Made by a program: the position numbers and the translations under genes. 64,000 nucleotides of DNA from Myxocyprinus asiaticus (lineage: Eukaryota > Chordata > Actinopteri > Cypriniformes > Catostomidae). Shown in pieces: positions 1 to 9,578 of the stretch. The notes below the pieces were generated by a model that worked only from the letters and a program-made list of their open reading frames with translations, ran no database searches and was not told the DNA's origin. Every line of letters begins with the position of its first letter. Positions within the stretch are counted from its first letter, which is position 1. The stretch lies in contig NC_059351.1 of the NCBI RefSeq assembly GCF_019703515.2, positions 17,391,501-17,455,500 on the forward strand. The letters are read 5' to 3'.

Positions 1-489
1 GTATTTGCATAATATGACGTTTGCCTTTACTGATCCATTAAGTAGCCTTCAAATTTGTACACAGAAGTGTTAAAAAGCCATGCATTTTAGTTTGATCTTG
101 TTACAATTGATGTTCAAACCTTGTTTGCTCACGTCACAGTCAGATGTAATAAATTATATTCCCATTGAAATATGACACATAATAAAAGTAGATTTAATAA
201 ATAGTATATATAGCCTATGTAAATAAAATTATTCAGGAACTGTGTCTAAAATTAATAAGGTAAATAAATACATAATAAAACAACAGGCTGGAAAAATTGA
301 CATTTATTCATTTTAATATTCTATACATTTTGTATGTGATGAAACTTGACAATGGGCGATGCACCCCACGCACCGTTAGATCGGTTTCATGCTAAAGAGC
401 TGCTAAGAAGCAAGATTTTTTTTTTACATAATATTCTCTCTCATAAATGTAAATGAGTGTAAATATCAACATTATCATATGTCTAAAGG
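1..489. other. AT-rich non-coding sequence
   Basis: No coding signal, repeat end or RNA gene could be recognised. The sequence is AT-rich. The last part, before the LINE remnant, may still contain badly decayed LINE sequence, because weak similarity in the LINE frame fades out between about 430 and 530. Confidence 0.5.
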
Positions 490-1140
490 ATAGATCCATT
501 TGGAATGCAGTATGTCTAGACATTCTGAACCAGTTACTCCAAACAACATTTTAGTCTGTTCACTAAACACTTTGAAAATATTTTATAGTCCAGACACAAC
601 AAGGAGACTGGTCTCCAATTTTTAGGAAGACCAAGATCCCCTTTCTTGGGAAGTAGAGATCGGACAGCCCGGCGACAATTTGTAGGAAGTGACTTATTTT
701 CAATACTTTCCAAAAGCACTTCATATAAGTCCTTTCCTAATATATTCCAAAATTGTTTATAAAAGTATAGGTAGTCCATTGATCCCTGGGGATCAACAAG
801 TAGACATCAGCTGCATTGCCTCTGTGAGCGCCTGTAATGTGATTGAATTGTCCAGGGATCTTTCCTGCTCATCCCCTAATTTAGGTAATTCACTGAGCAG
901 ATCAGAAACATTTCCAGAATCTCAACTCTCAGTACCATATAAATCTGTATAAAAATCTGCTGCCAGCTTTCTTATTTCTACAGGATCTGATGTTAGATTT
1001 CCATCAGGATGACAAAGGTGGTGCATTTGCTTTTGCTGGACATTTTTTCATTCAAGATTGAAAAAGAAAGTGGTAGGTGCGTCTATGTCCTCAATAGACT
1101 CAACAAACTCTTGCCCTTATTAATGCTCCCTAAAGACCCA
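490..1140 (-). pseudogene. Tx1/L1-like LINE ORF2 fragment (reverse transcriptase N-terminal part)
   Basis: Read on the minus strand, the translation shows the linker before the RT (FFNLE, then FYTDLYG), a decayed SPGINGLP motif where the family has GKSPGxDGL, then YKQFWNILGKD, and finally LPKKGD followed by NWRPVSLLCLDYK and LVNRL, a typical L1/Tx1 finger signature. Stop codons interrupt the linker and the SPGINGLP motif. The palm with the catalytic FADD/YADD, the endonuclease and the 3' tail are absent. This is an old fragment truncated at both ends. The poly-T at 1148-1173 lies upstream of the fragment in its own orientation, so it is not its poly-A tail. Confidence 0.85.
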
Positions 1141-1147
1141 AGTTCGT

Positions 1148-1216
1148 TTCTCTTTTTTTTTTTTTTTTTTTTTTTAAAGTTCAGGCTGCCCAGTTCCATT
1201 ATTATTAATTATTATT
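1148..1216. repeat. Poly-T and (ATT)n low-complexity tract
   Basis: A run of more than 20 T is followed by about 25 bp of ATT repeats. It separates the LINE remnant from the gypsy remnant and marks the 5' truncation point of the latter. Confidence 0.9.
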
Positions 1217-1229
1217 ATTATTCTGCCAG

Positions 1230-1910
1230 GTGACGGAGGACCCACTGCCATTCGCTGGGAGGCGGAGGAACCGCTGCCGTCCGTCAGGGGGTGGAGGAGC
1301 GGCTGAGGAATGGGTGGACAGCATGCCCACGGGAGTTGAAGAAAAGCATTTTCTTTTCTCTCTCTCTCCTCCCCTTCCTCTCATCCTATTCCTCCTTCCC
1401 GGAACACCCCCCCCCCCCAAACTGGCTCCCCAGCATCGGGGATTGCACAACCTGCCAGTTTCCCCTGTCCTGTTGCTGGAGCTGCGGGGAGCCCGGGCAT
1501 TTCCACGACCAATGCTCAGTGATGGAGGTTGGGACATTTGTTCAGGTCCCCGACGCTCCACAGGCCGCCCGAGTGTACCTGTGAGTATTAAGGGGGGTAC
1601 ATACCAGGCCTTGGTGGATTCGGCTTGCTACCAAACCTCCATCAATCAATGCCTGGTTCAAGATGAGGCTTTGGGTGTTAGTCACAGGGTGAAGGTGAGA
1701 TGTGTGCATGGTGATGTCCACATTTATCCTGTAGTGACCCTAACTATTCAATTCTGGGGACAAAAGCATAGTGTCCAGGTGGTGGTTAGTCCTCACCTCA
1801 CCACTCCCATAATTGAGTACAAATTGGCCGGCATTTACCACTTTATTGAGGTAAAATGTGTGGATGGGTCCTGTAACAAAGCTCTTCAGTGTGTGAAGAG
1901 ACTCTGAGAC
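1230..1910 (+). pseudogene. Gypsy gag nucleocapsid zinc knuckle plus aspartic protease (broken)
   Basis: The zinc knuckle CWSCGEPGHFHDQC, a CX2CX4HX4C motif, lies at 1474-1515 in one frame. The protease follows in another frame from about 1560. Its active-site region reads ALVDSACYQTSI, so the Asp is kept (codon 1617-1619) but the usual DSG/DTG glycine is alanine. Downstream VKVRCVHGDVHIYPV matches the protease flap and core of fish gypsy elements. In a live element these parts bind RNA and mature the polyprotein. The frameshift between NC and protease plus the changed catalytic triplet point to an inactive copy. The segment starts in the Pro/Gly-rich gag linker. Confidence 0.85.
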
Positions 1911-1917
1911 CCAGTGG

Positions 1918-2141
1918 GTGGTCTGGCTGCTGCCGCTGCTGTCGGGAGAAGCTCAACTGGCAGCCCAACAACTCCCAGTCGCAAACCTCCTGGGGTATCA
2001 GGACTTGAAACAAGCCATCTTGAAACGGGATGGCCGGAGACCTGAACAACATTGTCGATGTTTCCACTCGCTGACATTTAGCGAGATCGGCTGCCTGTTC
2101 GCATTCGCCCAACAGCTCCGTGACACCTGTCAGAGGTGGCT
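1918..2141 (+). pseudogene. SCAN-like gag capsid fragment displaced between protease and integrase
   Basis: The frame reads GEAQLAAQQLPVANLL, then EQHCRCFHSLTFSEIG and FAFAQQLRDTCQRWL. This resembles the capsid C-terminal/SCAN-type fold of Gmr1-like gag (compare the ...FRxL...LRxLCRxWL pattern of SCAN domains). The piece should lie upstream of the zinc knuckle, but here it follows the protease. It stops at RWLW about 2141, where integrase sequence GIHGVVCRWCAACREC begins in another frame. The first half of the integrase HHCC zinc-binding region and the linker before it are missing, as if replaced by this piece. Confidence 0.7.
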
Positions 2142-2976
2142 GTGGGCATTCACGGGGTTGTTTGCAGGTGGTGTGCGGCATGCCGCGAATGTCAGCTGGT
2201 GAATACGCCAGCCACCCCAAGAGCGCCATTGCGCCCCCTTCCATTGAATGAGGTCCCCTTCGAGAGAATCGGCATGGACCTCATCAGGCCATTAGAGCAT
2301 ACAGCATGAGGGCATCACTTTGTGTCGGTTCTGGTGGATTACGCAACACGATACCCAGAAGCAGTTCCTCTGCGCAACATCTCAGCACATAGTGTTGCAA
2401 AGGGACTCTTCAGAATAATCTCCCAAGTGAGGATTCTGAAAGAAATCCTCACTGATCAGGGCACAACGTTTATGTCATGTACACTAAACTGTATGAATTA
2501 TTTGGAATTAAATTGATCCGGACCAGCGTTTACCACCCTCAAACGGACAGCTTGGTCGAACAATTTAATTAGACACTAAAGAATATGATTTGTAAGCTCG
2601 AAATTGGGACAAGTGGCTTAAGCCCCTATTATTCGCAGTTCAAAAGGTTCTGCAAGCCTCCACGGGGTTCTCCCATTCAAATTATTGTACGGGCGTCGAC
2701 TGCCTGGCGTGCTCGACGTCCTACGGGAAAATTGGGATGAGGGACCTTCAAACAGCTAAAATGAAATTCAATATGTTCTTGACCTGAGAGCAAAACTCCA
2801 CACACTGGGGCAATTAACACAGGAGAATTTGCTCCAGGCTTATGAACATCAAAGCCGGCTGTATAATAGGGGTGCTTGGCTACGGGAAGCTTGGCCCATA
2901 TCAAGCTCTAAATTACTCGCCAAGTGGCAAGGGCTCTTTGAGGTCACACCGCGAGTCAGGGAAATCGATTATGAGG
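2142..2976 (+). pseudogene. Gypsy integrase, HHCC remnant and catalytic core (broken)
   Basis: The translation shows the second half of the zinc-binding region (CAACREC), then the DDE core. First Asp is in ERIGMDLI (codon 2277-2279), second Asp in LTDQGTTFMS (2454-2456), and the Glu in LVEQFN (2558-2560). A frameshift lies between the second Asp and the Glu. SVYHPQTD before the Glu is the usual gypsy integrase signature. After about 2600 the frame is repeatedly broken. The reading continues to EIDYEV at the piggyBac insertion point and resumes at 4928 with LTERGGAHQ, so the two halves were contiguous before the insertion. Confidence 0.88.
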
Positions 2977-3551
2977 TTAACCCTCTGGAGTCTGAGGGTG
3001 TTTTGGGCCCTGGAGAAGTTTTGACATGCCTTGACATTTGTGTTTTTTTCAGTTGCTTAAAAACATATTAATGGCTAAAGTCTGATAACACTGTATTCAG
3101 CACAAACTAGGCTACAATAATATGTGAGCAACATGTATGTACATGTTTGTATTTTTGAGAAAACAACGTTTATGCGTGGTTTTTGAAAAAACTAAAATAT
3201 TAAGTCACTGAAATAAGGCCATATAACACATACTAAACATTTGTTCACAAGACTTTTGAGAACTGGATCTTGTAGCCTTGAGTTTTTGCTATAAAATGAT
3301 GTGAAAACCATCCTGATCACTCATTCATACAAAACAAAATAGTCATTTAACTTTTGTAAGACACTTTTAGTGTTAGAAAGGCCATAGGCGAGGAGGCGTG
3401 GATGATCATGAATATTGATGTGATTCACACCTGAGGAGACAAATACCCCTCCCCGGAGAGAGAATACATTTTTGTAGCTTATTCACAAAATCAAGTTTAA
3501 GTTAAAAGAAGTAATCTGACTATACATTTTCTTTTCATAAAGACTTTACTT

Positions 3552-3835
3552 TAGACCTACACTACCATTTAAAAGTTTTAGATCAGTAAGATTTTTTAAT
3601 GTTTTTAAAAGAAGTCTCTTCTGCTCACCAAGGCTGCATTTATTTGATCTAAAATACAGCAAAAACAGTGATATTGTGAAATTTTTTTACAATTTAAAAT
3701 AACTGTTTTCTATTTGAATATATTGTCAAATGCAATTTATTCCTGTGATCAAAGCTGAATTTTCAGCATCATTACTGCAGTCTTCAGTGTCACATGATCC
3801 TTCAGAAATCATTCTAATATGCTGATTTTCTAATA
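3552..3835 (+). repeat. Interspersed repeat carried inside piggyBac copy 1
   Basis: About 280 bp containing CTGCTCACCAAGGCTGCATT and a stretch ending CATGATCCTTCAGAAATC resembles a repeat widely seen in fish DNA. The same segment occurs in reverse at the matching place in piggyBac copy 2 (about 29395-29690). It was therefore part of the piggyBac progenitor before both copies moved. I cannot name the family with certainty. Confidence 0.6.
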
Positions 3836-4185
3836 TGGGCATATTTACAGCACATTTTACACATTTACACCTGAACAGATATTTGCAAGCACAAGCTTCA
3901 TTGATGACAATGAGGCAGCATAAACACTAGTTAAAATATAATCTAAACATTCATGTTATTTTTATATCATATTACATATCATATTTATATCATACAGCAT
4001 ACAATTTAAATACCTGCTTTAGCCGAAACAACATTTAAATGTAACTATAACTTGCCTATTAGGACATATTTCAAATTTCAATACTTTGAATACTGGCTGG
4101 CAAGTCTGGAAATAGTCCAACTAATAAAATATGTACATGTTTCTATAAAATAGCATGTCAACTAATGTAAGCAAAACTAAATGAC

Positions 4186-4341
4186 TTACTCTTCCGAAAT
4201 TGTATCCTCGGTTGGATCAAGTCGCTCTTCAAAATGAAAACGTTCCTCGTCAGATTCCCGCTCTTCTTCTGAGGAAAATGTGAACTCTTCCTCACTATCC
4301 AGGACCATCTGTAGAGCTTCCTCACCTGTGTAGCATGCCAT
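4186..4341 (-). pseudogene. piggyBac transposase N-terminal remnant, copy 1
   Basis: Read on the minus strand from the ATG at 4339-4341, the peptide begins MACYTGEEALQMVLDSEEE and stays rich in Glu/Asp until a stop at 4186-4188, about 51 residues. An acidic N-terminus after a short basic or aromatic start is usual in piggyBac-type transposases. The homologous plus-strand remnant in copy 2 is at 26360-26510. None of the catalytic DDD domain or the C-terminal Cys-rich finger follows, so this is a shared deletion derivative. Confidence 0.65.
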
Positions 4342-4923
4342 CTTCCAAACACGCAGGAAAGTGAATGAATCTGATGATGAACTTGATGTTTTTTAAGGCA
4401 TTGTTGGGGGCATTTACCATTTGCATTGATCGTCTCAGCACATTACCGTATGAATAGCGCACTCTGCTGGTGGGTGTGATCTCATTAGAGATAATGAGCT
4501 GAGCCAGGAGAAACTGTACATCGCTTTGTTTCATACAGATTACATTGCAGGAGAATATATGTTTTAAATTTGAATTGTTTTATTTAAAAGTAGACATTTT
4601 AAGCTTTCTTTAGACAAATGTTTCATGTTTGTGTGATAAGTATTCGCGGAGTTTCACTTCTTTTTTGTGACGTGTTTCAGAAAGATGCTTGCGGAGACAG
4701 AGACAGCTGAAAGCGCACCCTGTTTATTTTCTTTATTTTACAAAAGCACAAGGTTTTGTTGTTATTGTGAGTGTACACAAATAAAAGTAGACCCTTTATG
4801 GTTTCTAATGATGGCTTACACTTATCTGTATGCCCAAAAATGACGGAGTATTTTAAGTTGTTTCCACTGTTATGCGGAAAAAATCCAGCAGGACACGCCA
4901 GCGCGTCCGTCGACCCCAGAGGG

Positions 4924-5050
4924 TTAAACTAACAGAAAGAGGCGGAGCACATCAGATTAACCACCTCAACCTCCTAAAACCGTGGAGAGAGGTGGTTCTG
5001 GAGAGGGAGGAGCTTAGACCGGAGGTGCACTTAAAGCCACTGATCGAATC
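4924..5050 (+). pseudogene. Gypsy integrase C-terminal end
   Basis: LTERGGAHQINHLNLLKPW matches the end of the GPY/F-type C-terminal region of fish gypsy integrases. It continues into REVVLEREELRPEVHLKP before the RT region. It directly continues the frame interrupted at 2976, showing that piggyBac entered here. Confidence 0.85.
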
Positions 5051-5059
5051 ACCCCGGTC

Positions 5060-5845
5060 ACTTGCGGAGACCACCTCTCATGTCACAAGTCACGGAGGTT
5101 GCCAGGTTGCAAGGAGAATTTTCCAACGTGTTCTCGCCTCTTCCTGGTCGTACGAATCAATTGGGCGGGAGGAAGTACGGTATCTGGGCTTCCACTTGGG
5201 TCACGGGGAGGTGTGGCCCCAAATTGATAAAACTGCAGCAATTGCAGCCTGCCTGAGACCTAAGACCAAAAAGGAGGTGAGACAGATCCTGGGGCTGGCT
5301 GGCTGGCTGTTATCATAGGCTTGTGCCTAATTATTCGACCGTCACCATCCCGCTGACCGATCTCACTAAAAAGGAGACACCAGATCCGGTCCAGTGGAAG
5401 GGGCCGTGTCAGCAGGTGTTCATGCGGGTGAAAGCTGCACTTTGCGGCGGGCCGCTCTTGCATTCCCTTGACTTCTCTCTCCCTTATTTTGTTGCAGAGG
5501 GACGCATCAGACAGGGAGTTGGGGGTTGTATTATCCCAGGTAGTGGAGGGGGAGGAGCGCCCTGTGCTGTACATCAGTCAGAAGCTCTCAGGTGCGAGAG
5601 ACGAAGTACAGCACAATTGAGAAGGAGTGCCTGGCCATCAAATGGGCTGTCCTCACCCTCCGGTACAACCTGCTTGGGAGGGCCTTCACCCTCTTTTCAG
5701 ACCACGCCTTGCTCCAATGGCTGCATTGCATGAAGGATGCCAACGCATCTGGCTCTCCAGCCTTTTAAGTCTGAGGTGGTCCACAGGCTGGGGGCGCAGA
5801 TGGCTGTGGTAGATTTCCTCTCTAGAAATGGGGGGGGAGAGTAAA
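5060..5845 (+). pseudogene. Gypsy RT and RNase H remnant (most of RT deleted)
   Basis: The segment begins with the pre-RT linker (LQGEFSNVFSPLPGRTN, about 5100-5158). It then jumps to the end of RT (EEVRYLGFHLGHGEV, IDKTAAIAAC, KKEVRQILGLAGW). The catalytic YxDD block is deleted. After a stop and frameshift come the connection (PNYSTVTIPLTDLTKK) and RNase H: DASDRELGVVLSQ, ERPVLYISQKLSG, YSTIEKECLAIKWAV, FTLFSDHALLQWLH. It ends at FPL-KWGGR just before the PPT/LTR region. These domains lie after integrase, which defines the Gmr1-like order. Confidence 0.88.
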
Positions 5846-5889
5846 TCACAGGCCGGATGGCTTCCCGGCCTGAGTCGGCAATGGGGGTA

Positions 5890-6155
5890 TGCGGTGATGT
5901 GGGCGTGGCTGAGCAATGTCTGTGGAGAGAGAGGCCAGGAGAAGGAGAATGGTAAGGATTGACAGCTGTGGGAAATGATCTCTAACAGCTGTTCTGTGTT
6001 TCAGTAAGAGCTGGATAGGGATAAAAATGGTGTTTGTGTATGCGCATGGGTTTACGTGTTGCTGAAAAGCTGAACCATTTGTGTATATACTAAAAAGTAT
6101 AGGAAATAAAAGACTCACGTTGATTGTTAACCTGGCCCTCACTTTCTCCTTCACA
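5890..6155 (+). repeat. 3' LTR of the gypsy element
   Basis: The LTR begins TGCGGTGATG after a purine-rich tract (ATGGGGGTA) and ends CTTTCTCCTTCACA, giving TG...CA termini and about 266 bp. It contains a GGAAATAAAAG polyadenylation signal near 6100. The start is inferred from the LTR consensus style TGTGGCG... and could be off by a few bases. Confidence 0.7.
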
Positions 6156-6219
6156 AGAGAGCTAAAGAACTTAATCATAGTAGTAAAATCACAGTAACCA
6201 CATTTACACAAAATTAAAC

Positions 6220-6345
6220 ATGGTTACTAAATTTACACCATATTACTGTAGTAACACCATGGTTAATTGCATTAAAATTATGGCTTCTGCCAAAAATCTT
6301 GGTTACTATAGTTTTACTATAGTAAAACCATGGTTAATTTGAACA
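6220..6345. repeat. Palindromic TACTATAGTAAAACCATGG-type repeat
   Basis: Several short palindromes recur here (TTACTGTAGTAACACCATGG, ACTATAGTTTTACTATAGT, ACCATGGTTA twice). The pattern resembles a small inverted-repeat element common in fish, but its ends cannot be fixed. Confidence 0.45.
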
Positions 6346-6477
6346 GGATTAAATATTTCTCTTAATTCACGCATTTCAAAGAAATCAACATTTATATGAA
6401 ATTTTATTTATTATAAAAAGTAGTATAAAAGGAAATATTGAGAGTGCAGACAGGAAACAGAATGGTAAAAGTGGGAC

Positions 6478-6562
6478 AAAAGGGGGAATCGAACCCAGGT
6501 GCTTCTGCAAGAAAAAAAGCACATCCTCATCGTCTTACACACTAAGCTATTGCAGCAACTCT
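6478..6562 (-). repeat. tRNA-like sequence (tRNA pseudogene or SINE head)
   Basis: The minus strand shows an A-box-like TAGCTTAGTGTG and, about 50 bp downstream, a B-box GGTTCGATTCC followed by CCCC. The region between is too irregular (a run of T in the anticodon/variable part) for a functional tRNA. It is best read as a tRNA-derived relic. Confidence 0.45.
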
Positions 6563-7887
6563 TAAGGCTGCAGTTTTTCTTTAATTTCTTTGTTTCCACC
6601 AGACTATTTGAGTGCAAATAGCCATGCTGTGTGGCAGGTGATATTTACACCTAGTGCACATAGTCACTCTGTATACACAGTATTTGCAGAGTTTGATCCT
6701 GTCCGAATGATTTGCTCTATTTCTAAAACAATGCTTTGAGCAATCTCTGGTCATGATTAAATTGGTGTTACTCATTGTGTACACCTTGTCAGCTATCCAC
6801 CACACAAACTTACCCCTGCCCTGTGTATCCTATCAAGACCAGGTAATTTACTGCTGTCTGTCATACAATGGCTATTTTGCCCCTCCTCTCTCCTTCAGCT
6901 GTCATTTGTAAGATTCCACCTCTCATGGTTCACCTCCATGCCCTGTACTATACTCTTAGGGATTTTCAGATGTACTCTGACTCAATCCAGAGGGCAGGTT
7001 AACTGACATGTCCTTTAATATGGCCTCGCCGTACCTGTGGAACAAAGCTTTACTCCTGAGCGTTCTGAGAAAGCAGGTGATGAGCTGTGCAGTAACTCAC
7101 CGCTCAGTGCTTGCTGAGACACTTGACTGTCTGATTTAATTCACTGTTCTATATTACAGTGATGCTGTAACATACTGTATACTATATATGGAGACCAAGG
7201 CTGGTTGTCACACTTTTTACTCCAGTGAATATTTCTCATGGTAGGTTTATTTTTGAAAGACAATTTCTGCAGTGTAGATAACAACCGTCACAGGATGGAG
7301 CCCAACAAGTCAACACAGTGGAAAGAATTCAACATTTCTGGGAGTACAGTGGGAAACTTACAAACACAATAAACTATATCCATTTATACACACTAATGTA
7401 AAATATCGACTATCCCTCACGTTCATGTATATGCACTCGTACATTGGGGAAATCCCTGTGTTTTATGTAAGATGGAAACCCCACTACTTCATTGCAATTC
7501 CGCTGTACGTTGCAATAGAAAGTTAAGGAAACAAAAACAGCAACAGCTCTGGAATATCTGGAAATAAAGTGAAGCACCGGAGAATAAAAGAGCCAAGTCT
7601 TCCTCTGATCCCATGTTTGTTATTTACTTAGTGTTGCAGGGACATTATGTTGCTGTGGAGAAAGCTGGTTACTGACCGAGCCGCATATATACAGGAGTAA
7701 AGAGTACGGCACTTATACAGTGCAATGATCCGCTTTCTCGCAATAAGCCACTTTCTGGTGTCCATGTAAACTTAGTCACTGGTTGTCACACCATATGGAG
7801 TACACTGTCATGATAGAACCTGCCATTAAGCAGCCTATAACGGACTTTTCAGCAAAATAACACAATTATGAAACACAAATAAATTAC
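6563..7887. other. Single-copy-looking non-coding sequence
   Basis: No ORF of interest and no complete mobile-element end was recognised. The direct repeat CTGGTTGTCACAC occurs near 7202 and 7785, so the interval between may be an unrecognised element. The stretch around 7000-7140 has balanced composition without repeat features. Confidence 0.5.
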
Positions 7888-8471
7888 TTAAAGGTGCTAT
7901 ATGTAAGACTGACAACAAGCATTTGAAATGGGTACTGCAGTCCAAATTCAAAATATTGAAGAGTTGTCTGCCCCGCCCTAGACTCGAAGCTCATGAATGT
8001 TGACATGCAAATTTGCAAACTCAGCATCCGTTTTAAAGGATTTCTGGGCTTTAAGCTGTCTCCATCTTCCAAAGGCATCTCCAATATTTATCCTTGTTTT
8101 ACTACGCCTCTGGTTATGGTGGTTTTTAGATGGATGGTGATGCTTTTTAGGTCTGGTGGAATCTGTTATCTCTGATCCAGTTCGTTTGCTGGCTTCCATG
8201 GCTGCAGCACACAGTGTTGTTTGCCTGCAAACTTGTCAAATCTGGCAACCCAGCGGTGTCGAAATACTATTGGTGAGTGGGGATCACACAGGCCAAAACA
8301 TAAACAGAAATTCCAGCCTGGAATGGAAACTTCAAAGTAGAATATACTGGCTGTAGCATTGTTATCAGAGAAGCCAGTATTTCAACTTAGCATGTTTCCT
8401 AAATTTCTAATGACATATTATGGTCATTTTATGATATAATACAGTAAAAATATTACATATAGCACCTTTAA
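7888..8471. mobile_element. TTAA-flanked MITE with AGGTGCTATATGTAA inverted ends
   Basis: The left end AGGTGCTATATGTAA (from 7892) is repeated inverted at the right end (to 8467), and TTAA flanks both sides (7888-7891, 8468-8471). An internal minus-strand frame at 7978-8199 contains KTRINIGDAFGRWRQL and FKTDAEFA, a short basic segment that looks like the start of a transposon-encoded DNA-binding protein. No catalytic domain is present. TTAA targets are used by piggyBac- and Kolobok-type transposases, so it was probably mobilised by one of these. Confidence 0.8.
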
Positions 8472-8746
8472 TGAAACAGCAAAAATGCAGAAGAGAACAT
8501 ACAGAAATAGCAAAACCATTATTTTGGCAAACACATATTGTAATTTATAAATGTATGCAATTTTAAACACAGTGACAACTTGCCCTGACCTGACAAAATA
8601 TTCTTGTCCTGAGAACATAGTTCAACTTTTCAATTAAAAACTGCCTTCATTATACAGTTGACCGTTATCTGAATGAATGCTAGAGTGATTTTGTTGTATA
8701 CACTTGTTTATCATTATTAAAATTTAAGAGGATTTTGAAAAGCAAC
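8472..8746. other. Short AT-rich spacer
   Basis: AT-rich sequence with no recognisable element between the MITE and the LTR element. Confidence 0.5.
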
Positions 8747-8969
8747 TGTAAGGGGGTTCAGTGGAAAGGAGGAGGCGAGAACCGGCTTAAGAATATAAAT
8801 TATAGTTTAATAATAAACGTAACCAAAAACACACAACCATAAACACACAGTACAGCTGCCTGTAATTCTCTCTCTCTCGAACTGTCGTCCCCAGCCGCCT
8901 TTATCCCTCGTGCGCCCCATCAGGCCGATTGGGGACCGGGCGACCGGGGAGCCCCCGGCATAATGTACA
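8747..8969 (-). repeat. 3' LTR of the short element
   Basis: On the minus strand it runs from TGTACATTATGCC to CCCCCTTACA. It holds a GC-rich first half and an AT-rich U5-like second half. It belongs to the same family as the solo LTR at 48564-48791, sharing the arrangement of TTTATCCCT, CTCTCTCTC and AGCTGCCTGTA. Confidence 0.75.
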
Positions 8970-9250
8970 TCCCCCCTTCCTCTCCGGGGGGCGTGCCTTG
9001 TGCCCCGACTGCCGGTGGGTCATCCCCTCCTTCCTCGACCTGGGAGGGGACAGGAGGGGAAAAATAACAACAAAACAAAATAGACGAGGGAAAGGCCAAC
9101 ACGGAGCGACAGAGAGAGAGAGAGAGGAGAGAGAGAAAAAGAAACTCACTGGTTCTCTGATGCGCCGTCGCGTGGTCCTCGATCACTCCTCCACCCTCTC
9201 AGGTGGATGGCAGACAGAAAGCCCCTCCGTGTTCCCGGTGTCCCGTTGGG

Positions 9251-9490
9251 ACACTCCTCCGCCCCTGGCAGTGGCCCTACCACTCCAGGCGGTCGGGGAG
9301 TTGCTTCCCTCCTCCCCCCGCGGACGGCGGTCTTCTCTCGACCCCTCCGCATTACGGGGGATGGCAGGGCACTCCTCCGCCCCCGGCAGCGGCTCCCTCG
9401 CTCCAGGCGGTCGGGGAGTCCCGTCCCCACTCGCCTCGCGGATGGCGGCCGTTCCCCGCGTCCGGGTGGTCGGGCTACTCCGTCCCCCGT
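9251..9490. repeat. Imperfect ~118-bp GC-rich tandem repeat inside the LTR element
   Basis: Two units starting near 9253 and 9370 share ACTCCTCCGCCCC, GGCAG and CCAGGCGGTCGGGGAG. A partial third unit follows with GGACGGCAG motifs. Overlapping ORFs in several frames reflect the GC-rich repeat rather than a gene. Confidence 0.7.
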
Positions 9491-9559
9491 CGGACGGCAG
9501 CGGCACTCCCCTGGGTGGACGGCAGTGTCAAGGACTCTGCGACGGAAATCCATCCTCCT

Positions 9560-9577
9560 TCCCGGGTTTCGGCACCA
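9560..9577 (-). promoter_or_regulatory. Primer binding site of the LTR element
   Basis: The minus strand reads TGGTGCCGAAACCCGGGA one base downstream of the LTR end. This has the form of a tRNA 3'-end complement (starting TGG) that primes minus-strand DNA synthesis in LTR elements. The identity of the tRNA was not determined. Confidence 0.7.
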
Positions 9578-9578
9578 G

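Larger units (their letters stand above)
2977..4927 (-). mobile_element. piggyBac-like element, copy 1 (non-autonomous), with TTAA target duplication
   Basis: The element proper is 2981-4923 (1,943 bp), flanked by TTAA at 2977-2980 and 4924-4927. The ends are CCCTCTGG... on the left and ...CCAGAGGG on the right, an inverted pair. TTAA target plus CCCT-type ends are hallmarks of piggyBac. It sits in the integrase gene of the gypsy element, and the host reading frame rejoins if one TTAA and the insert are removed. It lacks a full transposase and keeps only an N-terminal coding remnant. A second copy in the opposite orientation lies at 25794-30260. Confidence 0.9.
1217..6155 (+). mobile_element. 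Gmr1-like Ty3/gypsy LTR retrotransposon, 5'-truncated and internally deleted, split by piggyBac
   Basis: The coding fragments run in the order gag zinc knuckle, aspartic protease, a displaced gag capsid piece, integrase, RT end and RNase H, then 3' LTR. Integrase before RT is the Ty1/copia-like order known within Ty3/gypsy from the Gmr1 group of deuterostomes. The 5' LTR and most of gag are missing. Most of the RT fingers and palm is deleted, and several stops and frameshifts are present. A piggyBac element occupies 2981-4923 and splits the integrase C-terminal domain. No target-site duplication can be assigned because the 5' end is lost. Confidence 0.88.

Noticed and set aside
6478..6562. 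Functional tRNA gene
   Set aside because: A and B boxes are recognisable but the arms do not pair and the anticodon region is disrupted. The same applies to 35205-35290 and 30855-30875.
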